Below, one piece after another: positions 24,081-32,632 of a DNA stretch of 54,355 bases; position 1 is the first letter of the stretch, and every line of letters starts with the position of its first letter. Below the pieces are notes generated by a model that worked only from the letters and a program-made list of their open reading frames with translations, searched no databases and was not told the DNA's origin. The stretch lies in NCBI GenBank assembly GCA_944383335.1, contig CALWPD010000004.1:1-54355 (forward strand), given 5' to 3'. Made by a program: the position numbers and the translations under genes. The DNA is from an uncultured Clostridia bacterium (GTDB lineage: Bacteria > Bacillota > Clostridia > Christensenellales > UBA1242).

Positions 24081-24278
24081 ATGGCAGTTCCAAAACGCAA
24101 AGTGTCAAAGGCTAGAAGAAACACAAGAAATTCTGCAAATTTCAAGGCTACACCTGTTACACTTGTTGAGTGTCCAGAATGCCACGCACAAAAACAGCCA
24201 CATAAAGTTTGTCCACATTGTGGATACTATAATGGTAAGAAGGTCGTGGAGACAGAAAAGCAAGCCAAGGCAGAGTAG
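24081..24278 (+). CDS. rpmF: Large ribosomal subunit protein bL32
   Basis: The 65-residue protein begins MAVPKRKVSKARRNTR, the universal bL32 start, and carries the zinc-binding form with Cys31, Cys34, Cys44 and Cys47 (CPEC and CPHC). AGGAGG lies 6 bases before the ATG. It is transcribed from a consensus promoter and followed by a terminator, so it is separated from plsX, although the order rpmF-plsX is widely conserved. The zinc-binding type means it should not be the zinc-independent paralogue used under zinc starvation. Confidence 0.97.
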   Translation: MAVPKRKVSKARRNTRNSANFKATPVTLVECPECHAQKQPHKVCPHCGYYNGKKVVETEKQAKAE

Positions 24279-24301
24279 CTTTTATCAAAATTAAAAACAT
24301 G

Positions 24302-24330
24302 GCAAGTATATGTTTGTACTTGCTTTTTTC
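24302..24330 (+). terminator. Terminator after rpmF
   Basis: GCAAGTA / TACTTGC around TATGTTTG, with a run of six T. Confidence 0.8.
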
Positions 24331-24380
24331 TATTATTTATATTATTATAATTGTTGGTATATTTCGCTTAGGAGTGTCTT

Positions 24381-25415
24381 ATGAAAATAGTTATCGATGC
24401 CTTTGGTGGCGACCACGCACCGGGTTGTGTGATTGATGGCACCTTAATGGCTCTTAAAAAATTTGATGACATTGAGATTGTTTTGACTGGAGACGAACAA
24501 AAGTTAAAAGCCATACTGAAAACAAAAAAATTTGATAGTTCAAGACTTAGTATAATAAATGCACCAGATGTTATAACAAATAATGATGTTCCAACCGATG
24601 CAATCAAACACAAAACGAATTCATCGCTCGTTGTTGCATTTGATTATTTAAAAAATAATGATGATTGTATTGCATTAATTAGTGCTGGTTCAACTGGCGC
24701 AGTTTTAACTGGCGGTTTTTTAAAAATTGGAAGAATTAAAGGCGTGTCTCGTCCCGCTCTTGCTCCATTTTTTCCAACAGCAAAAGGTGGTATGGTTTGT
24801 TTAATAGATTGCGGTGCAAATGTTGAGTGTAAACCAATAAATTTATGTCATTTTGCACTTATGGGTTCACTTTATTATAAAATTATGTTTGGAGTTGAAA
24901 ATCCAAAAGTTGCCTTACTTTCAAATGGAAGTGAAGAAAAAAAAGGGAACGATCTTTGCAAGGCAACATATCCACTACTCAAAAACCTCCCTATAAATTT
25001 TGTTGGAAATGTTGAGGCTAGATATTTTATGACCGGCGATGTTGATGTAATGGTTACAGATGGTTTTTCTGGAAACATTCTTTTAAAATCAGTTGAAGGC
25101 GCGGTAAAATTTACAACAAAAGTAGTAAAACAAGCAATGCTCAGTACAATTATCAGCAAAATTGGTGCACTGCTTTGCAAACGTTCTATTGGAAAAGTTA
25201 AGGACAAACTTGATTATAACAAGTATGGTGGTTCATTGTTTATAGGCTGTAAAAAAACTATTATAAAATCGCATGGTTCAAGTAAAGATGTTACAATTTG
25301 TGCGGCGATAGAACAAGCACGAAAGCTCGAAATAAATAAAGTAAACGAGCATATTAAAAATATGATCGAAAATATGCCACAATTAAATCTTGAGATTGGA
25401 GAACATAATGATTAA
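24381..25415 (+). CDS. plsX: Phosphate acyltransferase PlsX
   Basis: The 344-residue enzyme converts acyl-ACP and phosphate to acyl phosphate, the substrate of PlsY (encoded at 46088), in phospholipid synthesis. Motifs are IVIDAFGGDHAPGCVIDG at the N-terminus (the usual DAMGGDxAP has Phe for Met), SAGSTGAVLTGGFLKIGRIKG near 98, and DGFSGNILLKSVEG near 230-243. The start has TAGGAG 9 bases upstream. It leads a tight run with rnc, smc and ftsY: rnc begins 8 bp before its stop. The acpP gene usually found after plsX is absent here. Confidence 0.95.
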   Translation: MKIVIDAFGGDHAPGCVIDGTLMALKKFDDIEIVLTGDEQKLKAILKTKKFDSSRLSIINAPDVITNNDVPTDAIKHKTNSSLVVAFDYLKNNDDCIALISAGSTGAVLTGGFLKIGRIKGVSRPALAPFFPTAKGGMVCLIDCGANVECKPINLCHFALMGSLYYKIMFGVENPKVALLSNGSEEKKGNDLCKATYPLLKNLPINFVGNVEARYFMTGDVDVMVTDGFSGNILLKSVEGAVKFTTKVVKQAMLSTIISKIGALLCKRSIGKVKDKLDYNKYGGSLFIGCKKTIIKSHGSSKDVTICAAIEQARKLEINKVNEHIKNMIENMPQLNLEIGEHND

Positions 25416-26034
25416 AGTAAAAAATTATGTTTTCAAAGATGAAAACCTAATAATTCGTGCTCTCACACACTCTTCCTATAGTGATAACAATTATGAGAGA
25501 ATGGAATTTCTTGGCGATAGTATTTTGGACTTTCTAGTTGCAAAATATTATTTTAAACATTCAAACTATGATGAGGGTGTGCTTACAAAAATGCGTGCAC
25601 ACACTGTGTCGATGGTCAATTTAAGTCAGGTTTTTGATACATTACATTTGGCGGATTTAACAAAACTTGGTAAGAGTTGCAAATCACTTACAAAATCAAT
25701 AAAATGTGATATGTTCGAAGCCGTTGTGGCAGCAATATATTTGGATTCTGACCTTAAAACATGTGAAAATTTCGTATTTGAAAACATATTTTTAGATAAT
25801 GAAAAATCTCTTGAACTTTTGGATAGTAAATCTCGACTTCAAGAGTATGCACAAAAATACAATTTTCCCGTTTGTTATGAATTAATTAGCCAAACGGGGC
25901 TGGCACATAACCCTACATTTACTGTTCGTGCTAGCATGGGAGAATTTAGTGAAGTTGCTCAAAGCAATAATAAACAGATTGCAGAGAAACAAGCAGCACA
26001 AAAAATTCTTGACAAAATTGAGGAGAAAACATGA
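25408..26034 (+). CDS. rnc: Ribonuclease III
   Basis: The start ATG at 25408 overlaps the plsX end by 8 bp and follows TTGGAG; an upstream in-frame codon at 25390 is not needed. The 208-residue enzyme has the RNase III catalytic domain, with the signature ERMEFLGDSILDFLVA near residues 31-46 and the second acidic motif DMFEAVVAAIYLD near 107-119. A C-terminal double-stranded-RNA-binding domain follows (about 140-205, ending in AEKQAAQKILDKI). It processes rRNA precursors and other double-stranded RNA in the cytoplasm. It is slightly shorter than usual (about 225). The stop overlaps smc by 4 bp. Confidence 0.95.
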   Translation: MIKVKNYVFKDENLIIRALTHSSYSDNNYERMEFLGDSILDFLVAKYYFKHSNYDEGVLTKMRAHTVSMVNLSQVFDTLHLADLTKLGKSCKSLTKSIKCDMFEAVVAAIYLDSDLKTCENFVFENIFLDNEKSLELLDSKSRLQEYAQKYNFPVCYELISQTGLAHNPTFTVRASMGEFSEVAQSNNKQIAEKQAAQKILDKIEEKT

Positions 26035-29000
26035 ATTTTAAACAAATAGAACTTGCAGGCTTTAAATCATTTGCAGATAAAACTGTTATTAAGTTTGATT
26101 CTGGTATCACAGCCATTGTCGGACCTAATGGTTGTGGAAAAAGTAATGTTAGCGATGCCATACGCTGGGTACTTGGAGAACAAAGTAGTAAACTACTTCG
26201 TGGTTCCAGCATGCAAGATGTTATATTTAATGGTACTGAAAAACGAAAAAGTATGTCTTATTGTGAGGTTACTTTAATTTTTAATAACACAGATAGATAT
26301 TTTAATTATGACAACGACGAAGTAGCCATAACTCGTAAACTATATCGTAGTGGTGAAAGTGCATATCTAATCAATAGAACACCTGTAAGGCTCAAAGACA
26401 TTGTAAATCTTTTATATGATTCTGGTATTGGCAAAGATGGATATTCAATTATCGGTCAGGGCAAAGTTGATGAAATAATTTCATCAAAACCAGAAAACAG
26501 GCGTGCTATATTTGAAGACGCAGCAGGTATTTCAAAATTCAAGTCTAGAAAAATCGATGCTGAAAGAAAGTTGGAACGAACTCGGGACAACCTTTCCCGC
26601 GCGGGAGATATTTTGACAGAACTTGAAAGGCAAATGGGGCCACTTAAAAAGCAAGCAGAGAATGCTAAGATTTGGCTTGAATTAAAAGACAGATTAAAAG
26701 ATCTTGAAGTTAATACATATGTGTATAGTTATAATAATGCGAATGCAACAAAAAAACAAATAAACACAAAACTTAGTGCTATTGAAGAAGAACTTATTCA
26801 AAGACAACAAGACCTTTCGGCTTGCACAAAAAAATATGATGCAAACACAGAAGAAGTTAACAATATTGATGCAAATATAAATGCAAATCATGAGTCAATT
26901 CTTCATTTGACTGTGGAACTTGAGAAACAATCAGGTGAGGCGAATGTCATTCGTGAGCGCATAGCAAACCTTAACGAAACTAAGTCAAAGATAGGTATTG
27001 ACCTTTTAAATAGTACCAATATAATTCAAAAAGATAGTGCTGAATTAAAATTCAAAAAAGACAAATATGACGGAGTTGTTGAAAATCTTCAGAAGTTAAA
27101 TTTATCTTATGAGGAAATATCCAATGATTATTTAAGGGTTATGGATGAATTAAGCATGCATGAAGATCAAACTCAAGATTCTCAGCAGAAGATGATTGAC
27201 GCTCTTGATAAACTCACAGATATAAAAGCAAATTTCAGCAAGTATAAAGCAGAAAGAGATATGCTTAAAGATAACCTTGTTGAACTTTCTAATAGACTTG
27301 AAGATGTCAATAAAAGCGTTACTGATAAAACCAAAACAAAAGATGAAGTTGCAAACGAAGTTGTTAAGTTAAAAGCCAAACAGGATGAAGCAATTACGAA
27401 TTTAAATTCTGCGAGAGCGAAACAAGATCAATTAAAAACTGACATTCAAACGCTTCAGGAAGACCGCTATCGCATAAGTTCTAAAGTGCAAGTTTATGAA
27501 AATAGGAAAACACTTTTAGAGGAAATGCAAAAAGAATATGATGGATATTCTTATGCTGTAAAAAAACTTTTAAAAGAAAGTGAAAAAAATAGTGAAGTTA
27601 AGTCAAAAATGGTAGGTGTTTTGGCTTCACTCATAACTGTACCAGAAAAGTATGAAACTGCAGTGGAAATTGCACTTGGAAACGCAGTGCAAAATATTGT
27701 TACATTTGATGAACAAAATGCAAAAGATTTAATTTACTTTCTAAAGACCAACGAGTTTGGTCGTGCAACATTTTTACCAATAACAAAACTTAGACCAAGA
27801 GCAATAGCACAAGAAGACGCTAAAGCACTTACATTTAAAGGGTGTTTTGGTATTGCAAGCGACCTTATTTCATACGGCAATAATATAAAAAATGTCATAT
27901 CAAACTTACTTGGTACAACAATTATTGTTGATAACTTGGACACAGCAATAGCAATTTCAAACAAAACAAAACTTTCGTATAAAATCGTAACTTTGGATGG
28001 AGATGTAATCAATCCGCAAGGTTCGATGACAGGTGGTTCTAAAAAACATGAAGTTGCCAACTTAATTAGTCGAGATAGAGAGATCAAGACTTTAAATATT
28101 GAACTCACAAAATTAAAGAAAGAATTAGAGCAAAAAACATCAGATATCTTTAAATCTCAAAAAGAATATGAAGAATTAAAATTTGAAATAAATAAACTTT
28201 TTGATGTAAAAAATACAACAGAAATTAATTATGCAAAAGAAAATGAAAAATTGGCATCCTTCACATCAATTTTAAATAATGAGATAGAAGAACAAAAAAA
28301 TCTTGAAAGTCAATATAAATCAACTTCGATAAGGATTGAAACTCTGACTAGAGAACTTGAAAGTATTGATGAACTTGAAAGCACTGCACAAGAAAATAGA
28401 ACATCGGCAAACAAATTTATTGCTGAAAGACAGGCAAAGTATCAAGAGCTAAGCAAAAAGCGTGATGAGTTAAATGAAAATATGACTCGTGTAAAAGTTG
28501 AAATTGCCTCACTTGAAGCACAAAAAATTTCATTTGAACAAGATTTTGACCGTTTAAATGAAGAGATCAGAGTAAATAATGCCTTAAAAGTCAATTTCCA
28601 AAATGATATTGACAAACTTGATAAAACTATTTATGAAGCAGAAAATATAATAAAAGTACAAATTGAAACACAGGCGAATCAAGAGTCAAAAAACAAACTC
28701 AATAAACTGCGTGAGGAAATGCAAAATTATGAGTCTAAAAAGCAGAGTTTACAGAGTGAAATTCAAAAACTTAATGATCAAAAAATGCAAATCATGGACA
28801 ATATAACCAAGCTCAACGATAAACGCACAAATGCACAGCATCAACTTGAAAAAGTCGACATAGAAATTGAGCAGATGCAGGAAAGAATCTACGAAGAATA
28901 TTCATTAACATACACATCTTGTCAACAGTTTGTCCGTGCAGATTTTGATATGGACAAAGCAATGCCAGAGATTGCAGAAGTAAAGCGTGAAATATCTAAA

Positions 29001-29624
29001 CTTGGATATGTTAATGTTCATGCAATCGAAGATATAAAACTGTTGTCGGAGCGCTATGATGCACTAAAAGAACAGGCCGATGACCTTGAAAAAGCAGAAC
29101 AAAATCTTTTGCAAGTCATAGAAGAGCTCTCGACAGAGATGACGCAAAGATTTAAAACAGAATTTGACAAAATTAATGAGCACTTTAAAACTACGTTTAG
29201 AGAACTTTTTGGTGGTGGTAATGCAAGACTTGAGTTAACTGATCCTGATAATCTTTTGGAATCTGGAGTAGATATTGTTGCTGAGCCACCAGGCAAAAAA
29301 TTGCAAAATATAACGCTTCTTTCTGGTGGAGAAAAGGCGCTAACTGCCATTGCAATACTTTTTGCTATCTTAAAGTTAAGACCAATGCCATTTTGTTTAT
29401 TGGATGAAATTGAGGCGGCACTTGATGATTCAAATGTTGGTAGATTTGCCGAATATCTTAGAAGATTCAGCAAAATAACTCAGTTTATTGTAATAACGCA
29501 CAGAAAGCCCACAATGGAACTCGCTGATTGTTTGTATGGTGTTACAATGGAAGAAAAAGGTGTATCAAAAATGGTTAGTGTCCAACTTGCTGACGCACTA
29601 AAAAATATTGAGGAGAGTAAATAA
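26031..29624 (+). CDS. smc: Chromosome partition protein Smc
   Basis: A full-length Smc of 1197 residues, the ATPase that compacts and separates chromosomes with ScpAB. The N-terminal head has Walker A GPNGCGKSNVSDAIRW near residues 32-47. Long coiled coils (about 170-500 and 680-1020) flank a hinge (about 510-670) containing the typical GNAVQNIV and GSMTGGSKK segments. The C-terminal head has the signature LLSGGEKALTAIAILFAI near 1095 and Walker B PFCLLDEIEAALDD near 1122. It overlaps rnc by 4 bp and ftsY by 1 bp, the conserved Clostridia order. No defect is seen. Confidence 0.97.
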   Translation: MNFKQIELAGFKSFADKTVIKFDSGITAIVGPNGCGKSNVSDAIRWVLGEQSSKLLRGSSMQDVIFNGTEKRKSMSYCEVTLIFNNTDRYFNYDNDEVAITRKLYRSGESAYLINRTPVRLKDIVNLLYDSGIGKDGYSIIGQGKVDEIISSKPENRRAIFEDAAGISKFKSRKIDAERKLERTRDNLSRAGDILTELERQMGPLKKQAENAKIWLELKDRLKDLEVNTYVYSYNNANATKKQINTKLSAIEEELIQRQQDLSACTKKYDANTEEVNNIDANINANHESILHLTVELEKQSGEANVIRERIANLNETKSKIGIDLLNSTNIIQKDSAELKFKKDKYDGVVENLQKLNLSYEEISNDYLRVMDELSMHEDQTQDSQQKMIDALDKLTDIKANFSKYKAERDMLKDNLVELSNRLEDVNKSVTDKTKTKDEVANEVVKLKAKQDEAITNLNSARAKQDQLKTDIQTLQEDRYRISSKVQVYENRKTLLEEMQKEYDGYSYAVKKLLKESEKNSEVKSKMVGVLASLITVPEKYETAVEIALGNAVQNIVTFDEQNAKDLIYFLKTNEFGRATFLPITKLRPRAIAQEDAKALTFKGCFGIASDLISYGNNIKNVISNLLGTTIIVDNLDTAIAISNKTKLSYKIVTLDGDVINPQGSMTGGSKKHEVANLISRDREIKTLNIELTKLKKELEQKTSDIFKSQKEYEELKFEINKLFDVKNTTEINYAKENEKLASFTSILNNEIEEQKNLESQYKSTSIRIETLTRELESIDELESTAQENRTSANKFIAERQAKYQELSKKRDELNENMTRVKVEIASLEAQKISFEQDFDRLNEEIRVNNALKVNFQNDIDKLDKTIYEAENIIKVQIETQANQESKNKLNKLREEMQNYESKKQSLQSEIQKLNDQKMQIMDNITKLNDKRTNAQHQLEKVDIEIEQMQERIYEEYSLTYTSCQQFVRADFDMDKAMPEIAEVKREISKLGYVNVHAIEDIKLLSERYDALKEQADDLEKAEQNLLQVIEELSTEMTQRFKTEFDKINEHFKTTFRELFGGGNARLELTDPDNLLESGVDIVAEPPGKKLQNITLLSGGEKALTAIAILFAILKLRPMPFCLLDEIEAALDDSNVGRFAEYLRRFSKITQFIVITHRKPTMELADCLYGVTMEEKGVSKMVSVQLADALKNIEESK

Positions 29625-30520
29625 TGGGAATATTTAAAAAAATTTCACAAGCACTAAAAAAAACAAAGGAAGCTTTAGCAAGGAAATTAGATGCTTTACT
29701 TTCTGGTGGTGAGATTAATGATGACTTTTATGAGGACTTAACGGACATTTTAATTTCTTCTGATATTGGCTTTGAGTGTAGTGAAGAAATTGTCGATAAA
29801 CTACGCTTGTATGCAAGAAAAAATAAAATTAGAACGTCAAATGAAGTAAAAAATGCTTTAAAAGCTATCTTGATTGAAATTATGGAACAAGCACCACAGG
29901 TTGAAATTAAATTCCCTGCAATAATTACAGTTGTTGGTGTCAACGGAGTCGGAAAGACCACAACTATTGGTAAACTTGCGAAATATTTTAAAAAGCAGAA
30001 TAAAGAAGTTACACTTGTCGCTGGTGATACATTTCGTGCAGCTGCAAGCGAACAACTAACAGAGTGGGCAAATAGAAACAAGGTGCGTATAGTTAAACAT
30101 GAAGAAGGCACCGATGCCGCTGCTGTTGTATTCGATGGTGTTTCAAGTGCTAAAGCGAAAAAAACTGATGTGCTTATAATTGATACAGCGGGAAGACTTC
30201 AAACAAAAATCAATTTAATGGAAGAACTTAAAAAAATAGACAAAGTTATAGACAAAGAATATCCAGAGGCAAATAAATATACATTTATCGTCTTGGACGC
30301 TACCACTGGACAAAACGCACTTAGTCAGATTAAAAATTTTAATGAATATGTAAAAATTGATGGTATTATATTGACAAAACTTGATGGAACGGCAAAAGGC
30401 GGAGTGGTATTTGCTATTGCAAAAGAACTTGAACTTCCTGTCGAGTTTGTTGGAACAGGTGAAACTATTGAAGATATTGATACCTTCAATGCAACTGAAT
30501 TTGTTGATAATATCATTTAG
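29624..30520 (+). CDS. ftsY: Signal recognition particle receptor FtsY
   Basis: The 298-residue GTPase receives the SRP-ribosome complex at the membrane. Visible are the N domain (about 1-85), G1 GVNGVGKTTTIGKLAKYF near 108, the insertion DTFRAAASEQLTEWA near 140, G3 DTAGRLQTKINLMEEL near 190, and G4 TKLDGTAKGGVVFAIA near 248. The acidic A domain found at the N-terminus of some FtsY proteins is missing, as in most short Bacillota forms. The ATG overlaps the smc stop by one base. The stop is followed by a terminator at 30536; ylxM and ffh are not downstream here. Confidence 0.96.
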   Translation: MGIFKKISQALKKTKEALARKLDALLSGGEINDDFYEDLTDILISSDIGFECSEEIVDKLRLYARKNKIRTSNEVKNALKAILIEIMEQAPQVEIKFPAIITVVGVNGVGKTTTIGKLAKYFKKQNKEVTLVAGDTFRAAASEQLTEWANRNKVRIVKHEEGTDAAAVVFDGVSSAKAKKTDVLIIDTAGRLQTKINLMEELKKIDKVIDKEYPEANKYTFIVLDATTGQNALSQIKNFNEYVKIDGIILTKLDGTAKGGVVFAIAKELELPVEFVGTGETIEDIDTFNATEFVDNII

Positions 30521-30535
30521 AATAGTTTTTAATAC

Positions 30536-30577
30536 AAAATACACACATTTGATGCACGCTTGTGTGTATTTTTTTTA
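30536..30577 (+). terminator. Terminator of the plsX-ftsY run
   Basis: AAAATACACACA / TGTGTGTATTTT with a 13-nt loop and a long T run. Confidence 0.88.
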
Positions 30578-30602
30578 CGCAATTTTACATATTTTTACAA
30601 AT

Positions 30603-30630
30603 TTCGACACCGTTCGACACCGTTCGACAC
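30603..30630 (+). promoter_or_regulatory. Three tandem Spo0A-type boxes at 10-bp spacing
   Basis: TTCGACA occurs at 30603, 30613 and 30623, each the exact reverse complement of the 0A box TGTCGAA. The 3-bp gap (10-bp period) is the spacing known for cooperative Spo0A binding at the abrB promoter of Bacillus. They lie 52-79 bp upstream of the poly-G promoter's -35. Confidence 0.55.
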
Positions 30631-30656
30631 AGTTAAATATAAAAAATCACCAAACT

Positions 30657-30714
30657 TTTCAAAAAAATCTTGTTAAAATACTTGACAAGACTAGGGGGGG
30701 GGGGGGGGTAAACT
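30657..30714 (+). promoter_or_regulatory. Promoter with a 15-G run in its spacer (candidate phase-variable switch)
   Basis: TTGACA (30682-30687) and TAAACT (30709-30714) are separated by 21 bp, of which 15 are a pure G run (30694-30708). Loss of 3-4 G would give the optimal 17-18-bp spacer. The AGGAG of the gene follows at 30721. The left part of the element is repeated at 12186. Confidence 0.6.
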
Positions 30715-30731
30715 ATTTTTAGGAGTAAAAA

Positions 30732-32555
30732 ATGAAGAAAAAAGGTAAGTTGTTTTTAAGTTTATGTACACTACTTTTCAGTTTGGGAGTAATGTGCTTT
30801 GGAGTGTACAGTGCTGTACAAGTACAATTCAATGTAAACGGTAGTATAAACTATGTCGCACCAGATGCAGAATTTAACACTGCAATATACACGTCAGCAA
30901 TGCTAAGTTCAGAGGATTTAATAAAGAGTAGTGCTGATAATTACAAAACTTTAGGCATAGGGAATATACCATTACCCCTAGCCAAAGATGAAAATGGTGA
31001 GCCATATATTTACACCACACAGGCTTCATATCCAGAAAATGAGGGAGAGCAACCTGAGTACAGTTATGCAGAGTTTAATGATATAAACTTAGATTTTAAC
31101 GATTCAAATTGTAGGATATATTACATAGTAATAAACATTAAACCAACCGAAATTATGGATAATTATACAGTACAAGCAACAATAGAAAATAATACACCAA
31201 CAGGGAATAACTTAGGACATTATGAAACAAACACTGCACTAACTTTCACCGAGGCCAATGTAGGACAAAATGTAGTGATTGCATTTTGGGTAAAAGATTC
31301 ATCACAAGAGATACTAGCCGCCAACTTGGATATTACAATCACATTAACAAATGTTCAAGCGAGCGTAAATGTGGAGCAGATAACAGTTGGGAAGACTCCA
31401 GTATCCGGAACACTAACTTTAACCAAAGACACGGCAGTGAAACTTCCAACCACAAATATCAAAATTCAGCCAAATGCTAATCAAGAAAATAAAAGGACAG
31501 AGATAACACTTAATCTAAAGTCATCACTACCTAATTACGCTCGAATGTTTGTAAACTACAATAAAAGTACAAATACAGATATCAAAGTAAATGCATCATC
31601 ACTATACCTAAAAGATAGTGGAGTTTACAAGATATATGTAGATAACTACTCTAGTTCTGCAGTTGATTTGGATGATTTAAACATTTCAATCCTATTTGAT
31701 GTACAAACAGAGTTATTACACTATGACAATGATAACCAATATTATTATGTAGAAATGGGAACCCAAATGCGGGATGGTGAGACTAAAAATGAGTATTTGA
31801 AATGGAAATTAGTTGGAGTAGGAGACGGGGGTTATGATACCTTTGATAAATTTACAGATTTTGATTCTGCAACTGGTAGACTGGGGGCATTTGTTTTAGA
31901 GAGCTATATAGATGTGAATAGTCCCGACGGGTCGGGGAGAAAATTGAATGAGGTTGCATTCGCTAATTATTATAATAATATGTCTACGCATTTAGAAGAA
32001 GAGTGGGTAGGATATCAACAATCAGCCAATGATTATGGACAAAGTACAGTTGCAAGATATTTGAATGGAGTGGATGTATATAAAGGCTCAATAAGTGGTG
32101 ATAATATTTTCATACCAGAGCAAACTATTAATACATTGGTATCAACATATGCTAGAGAACCTTCAACTCCATCTAAGCCTGATCCTTCTTCACATTATTC
32201 CAATATGTATACTGATTTTAATATAGATATAGAACACGATTTGGTGTATCAATTAATAGAAGTAAGACAGACATATGAAATATGTAATGAAAACGGAGCT
32301 TATTATCCACCAGTATACGTGGGAATTGTTGATAACTATTTTTGGCTTTTAAGTTACAAAAATGTATCTACTTTTTTTGATAATGACAAGCAAAGAATGT
32401 GGCATTCAACAGATTATTGGTTAAGTTCTCCTGCTGGTGGTTCCGATTATAGTGAACAACTAGTTGATTCAAATGGACAACTTTATGAGGATGGATATGA
32501 TGCTTCATCAATTTTAACAGTTCGTCCTGCGTTTTGCATGCCATTACAAAAATAG
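30732..32555 (+). CDS. Secreted protein with DUF6273-like C-terminal domain
   Basis: The 607-residue protein starts with a signal peptide of a type common in Clostridia surface proteins (MKKKGKLFLSLCTLLF, then GVMCFGVYSAVQVQFNVNGS). A beta-rich N-terminal half follows (about 30-330). The C-terminal part (about 340-607) begins EYLKWKLVGVGDGGYDTFDK and ends with STDYWLSSPAGGSDY ... SSILTVRPAFCMPL. That WLxSP-to-VRPAF pattern is what I know from DUF6273-like domains of phage and surface proteins. No anchor is visible. The strong regulatory signature upstream (0A boxes and poly-G promoter) suggests a switchable surface or matrix protein; the function itself is unknown. Confidence 0.65.
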   Translation: MKKKGKLFLSLCTLLFSLGVMCFGVYSAVQVQFNVNGSINYVAPDAEFNTAIYTSAMLSSEDLIKSSADNYKTLGIGNIPLPLAKDENGEPYIYTTQASYPENEGEQPEYSYAEFNDINLDFNDSNCRIYYIVINIKPTEIMDNYTVQATIENNTPTGNNLGHYETNTALTFTEANVGQNVVIAFWVKDSSQEILAANLDITITLTNVQASVNVEQITVGKTPVSGTLTLTKDTAVKLPTTNIKIQPNANQENKRTEITLNLKSSLPNYARMFVNYNKSTNTDIKVNASSLYLKDSGVYKIYVDNYSSSAVDLDDLNISILFDVQTELLHYDNDNQYYYVEMGTQMRDGETKNEYLKWKLVGVGDGGYDTFDKFTDFDSATGRLGAFVLESYIDVNSPDGSGRKLNEVAFANYYNNMSTHLEEEWVGYQQSANDYGQSTVARYLNGVDVYKGSISGDNIFIPEQTINTLVSTYAREPSTPSKPDPSSHYSNMYTDFNIDIEHDLVYQLIEVRQTYEICNENGAYYPPVYVGIVDNYFWLLSYKNVSTFFDNDKQRMWHSTDYWLSSPAGGSDYSEQLVDSNGQLYEDGYDASSILTVRPAFCMPLQK

Positions 32556-32612
32556 TGGCAGTTCTTGCCACTATGTTGCAGACATAAATGCTTTTATGTT
32601 CTGCAATTTTAT
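32554..32612 (+). terminator. Double hairpin terminator between convergent genes
   Basis: AGTGGCA/TGCCACT (32554-32572) begins at the stop codon. It is followed by TTGCAGACATAAA / TTTATGTTCTGCAA (32576-32606) with a T-rich end; it may work for both strands. Confidence 0.7.
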
Positions 32613-32632
32613 TTTGTAATAAAAAACTTATT

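Noticed and set aside
30694-30708. The 15-G run as a pure sequencing or assembly artefact
   Set aside because: It cannot be excluded, but a shorter G run in the same sequence context at 12222 and its place within a promoter argue that a real G tract exists; its exact length is uncertain.
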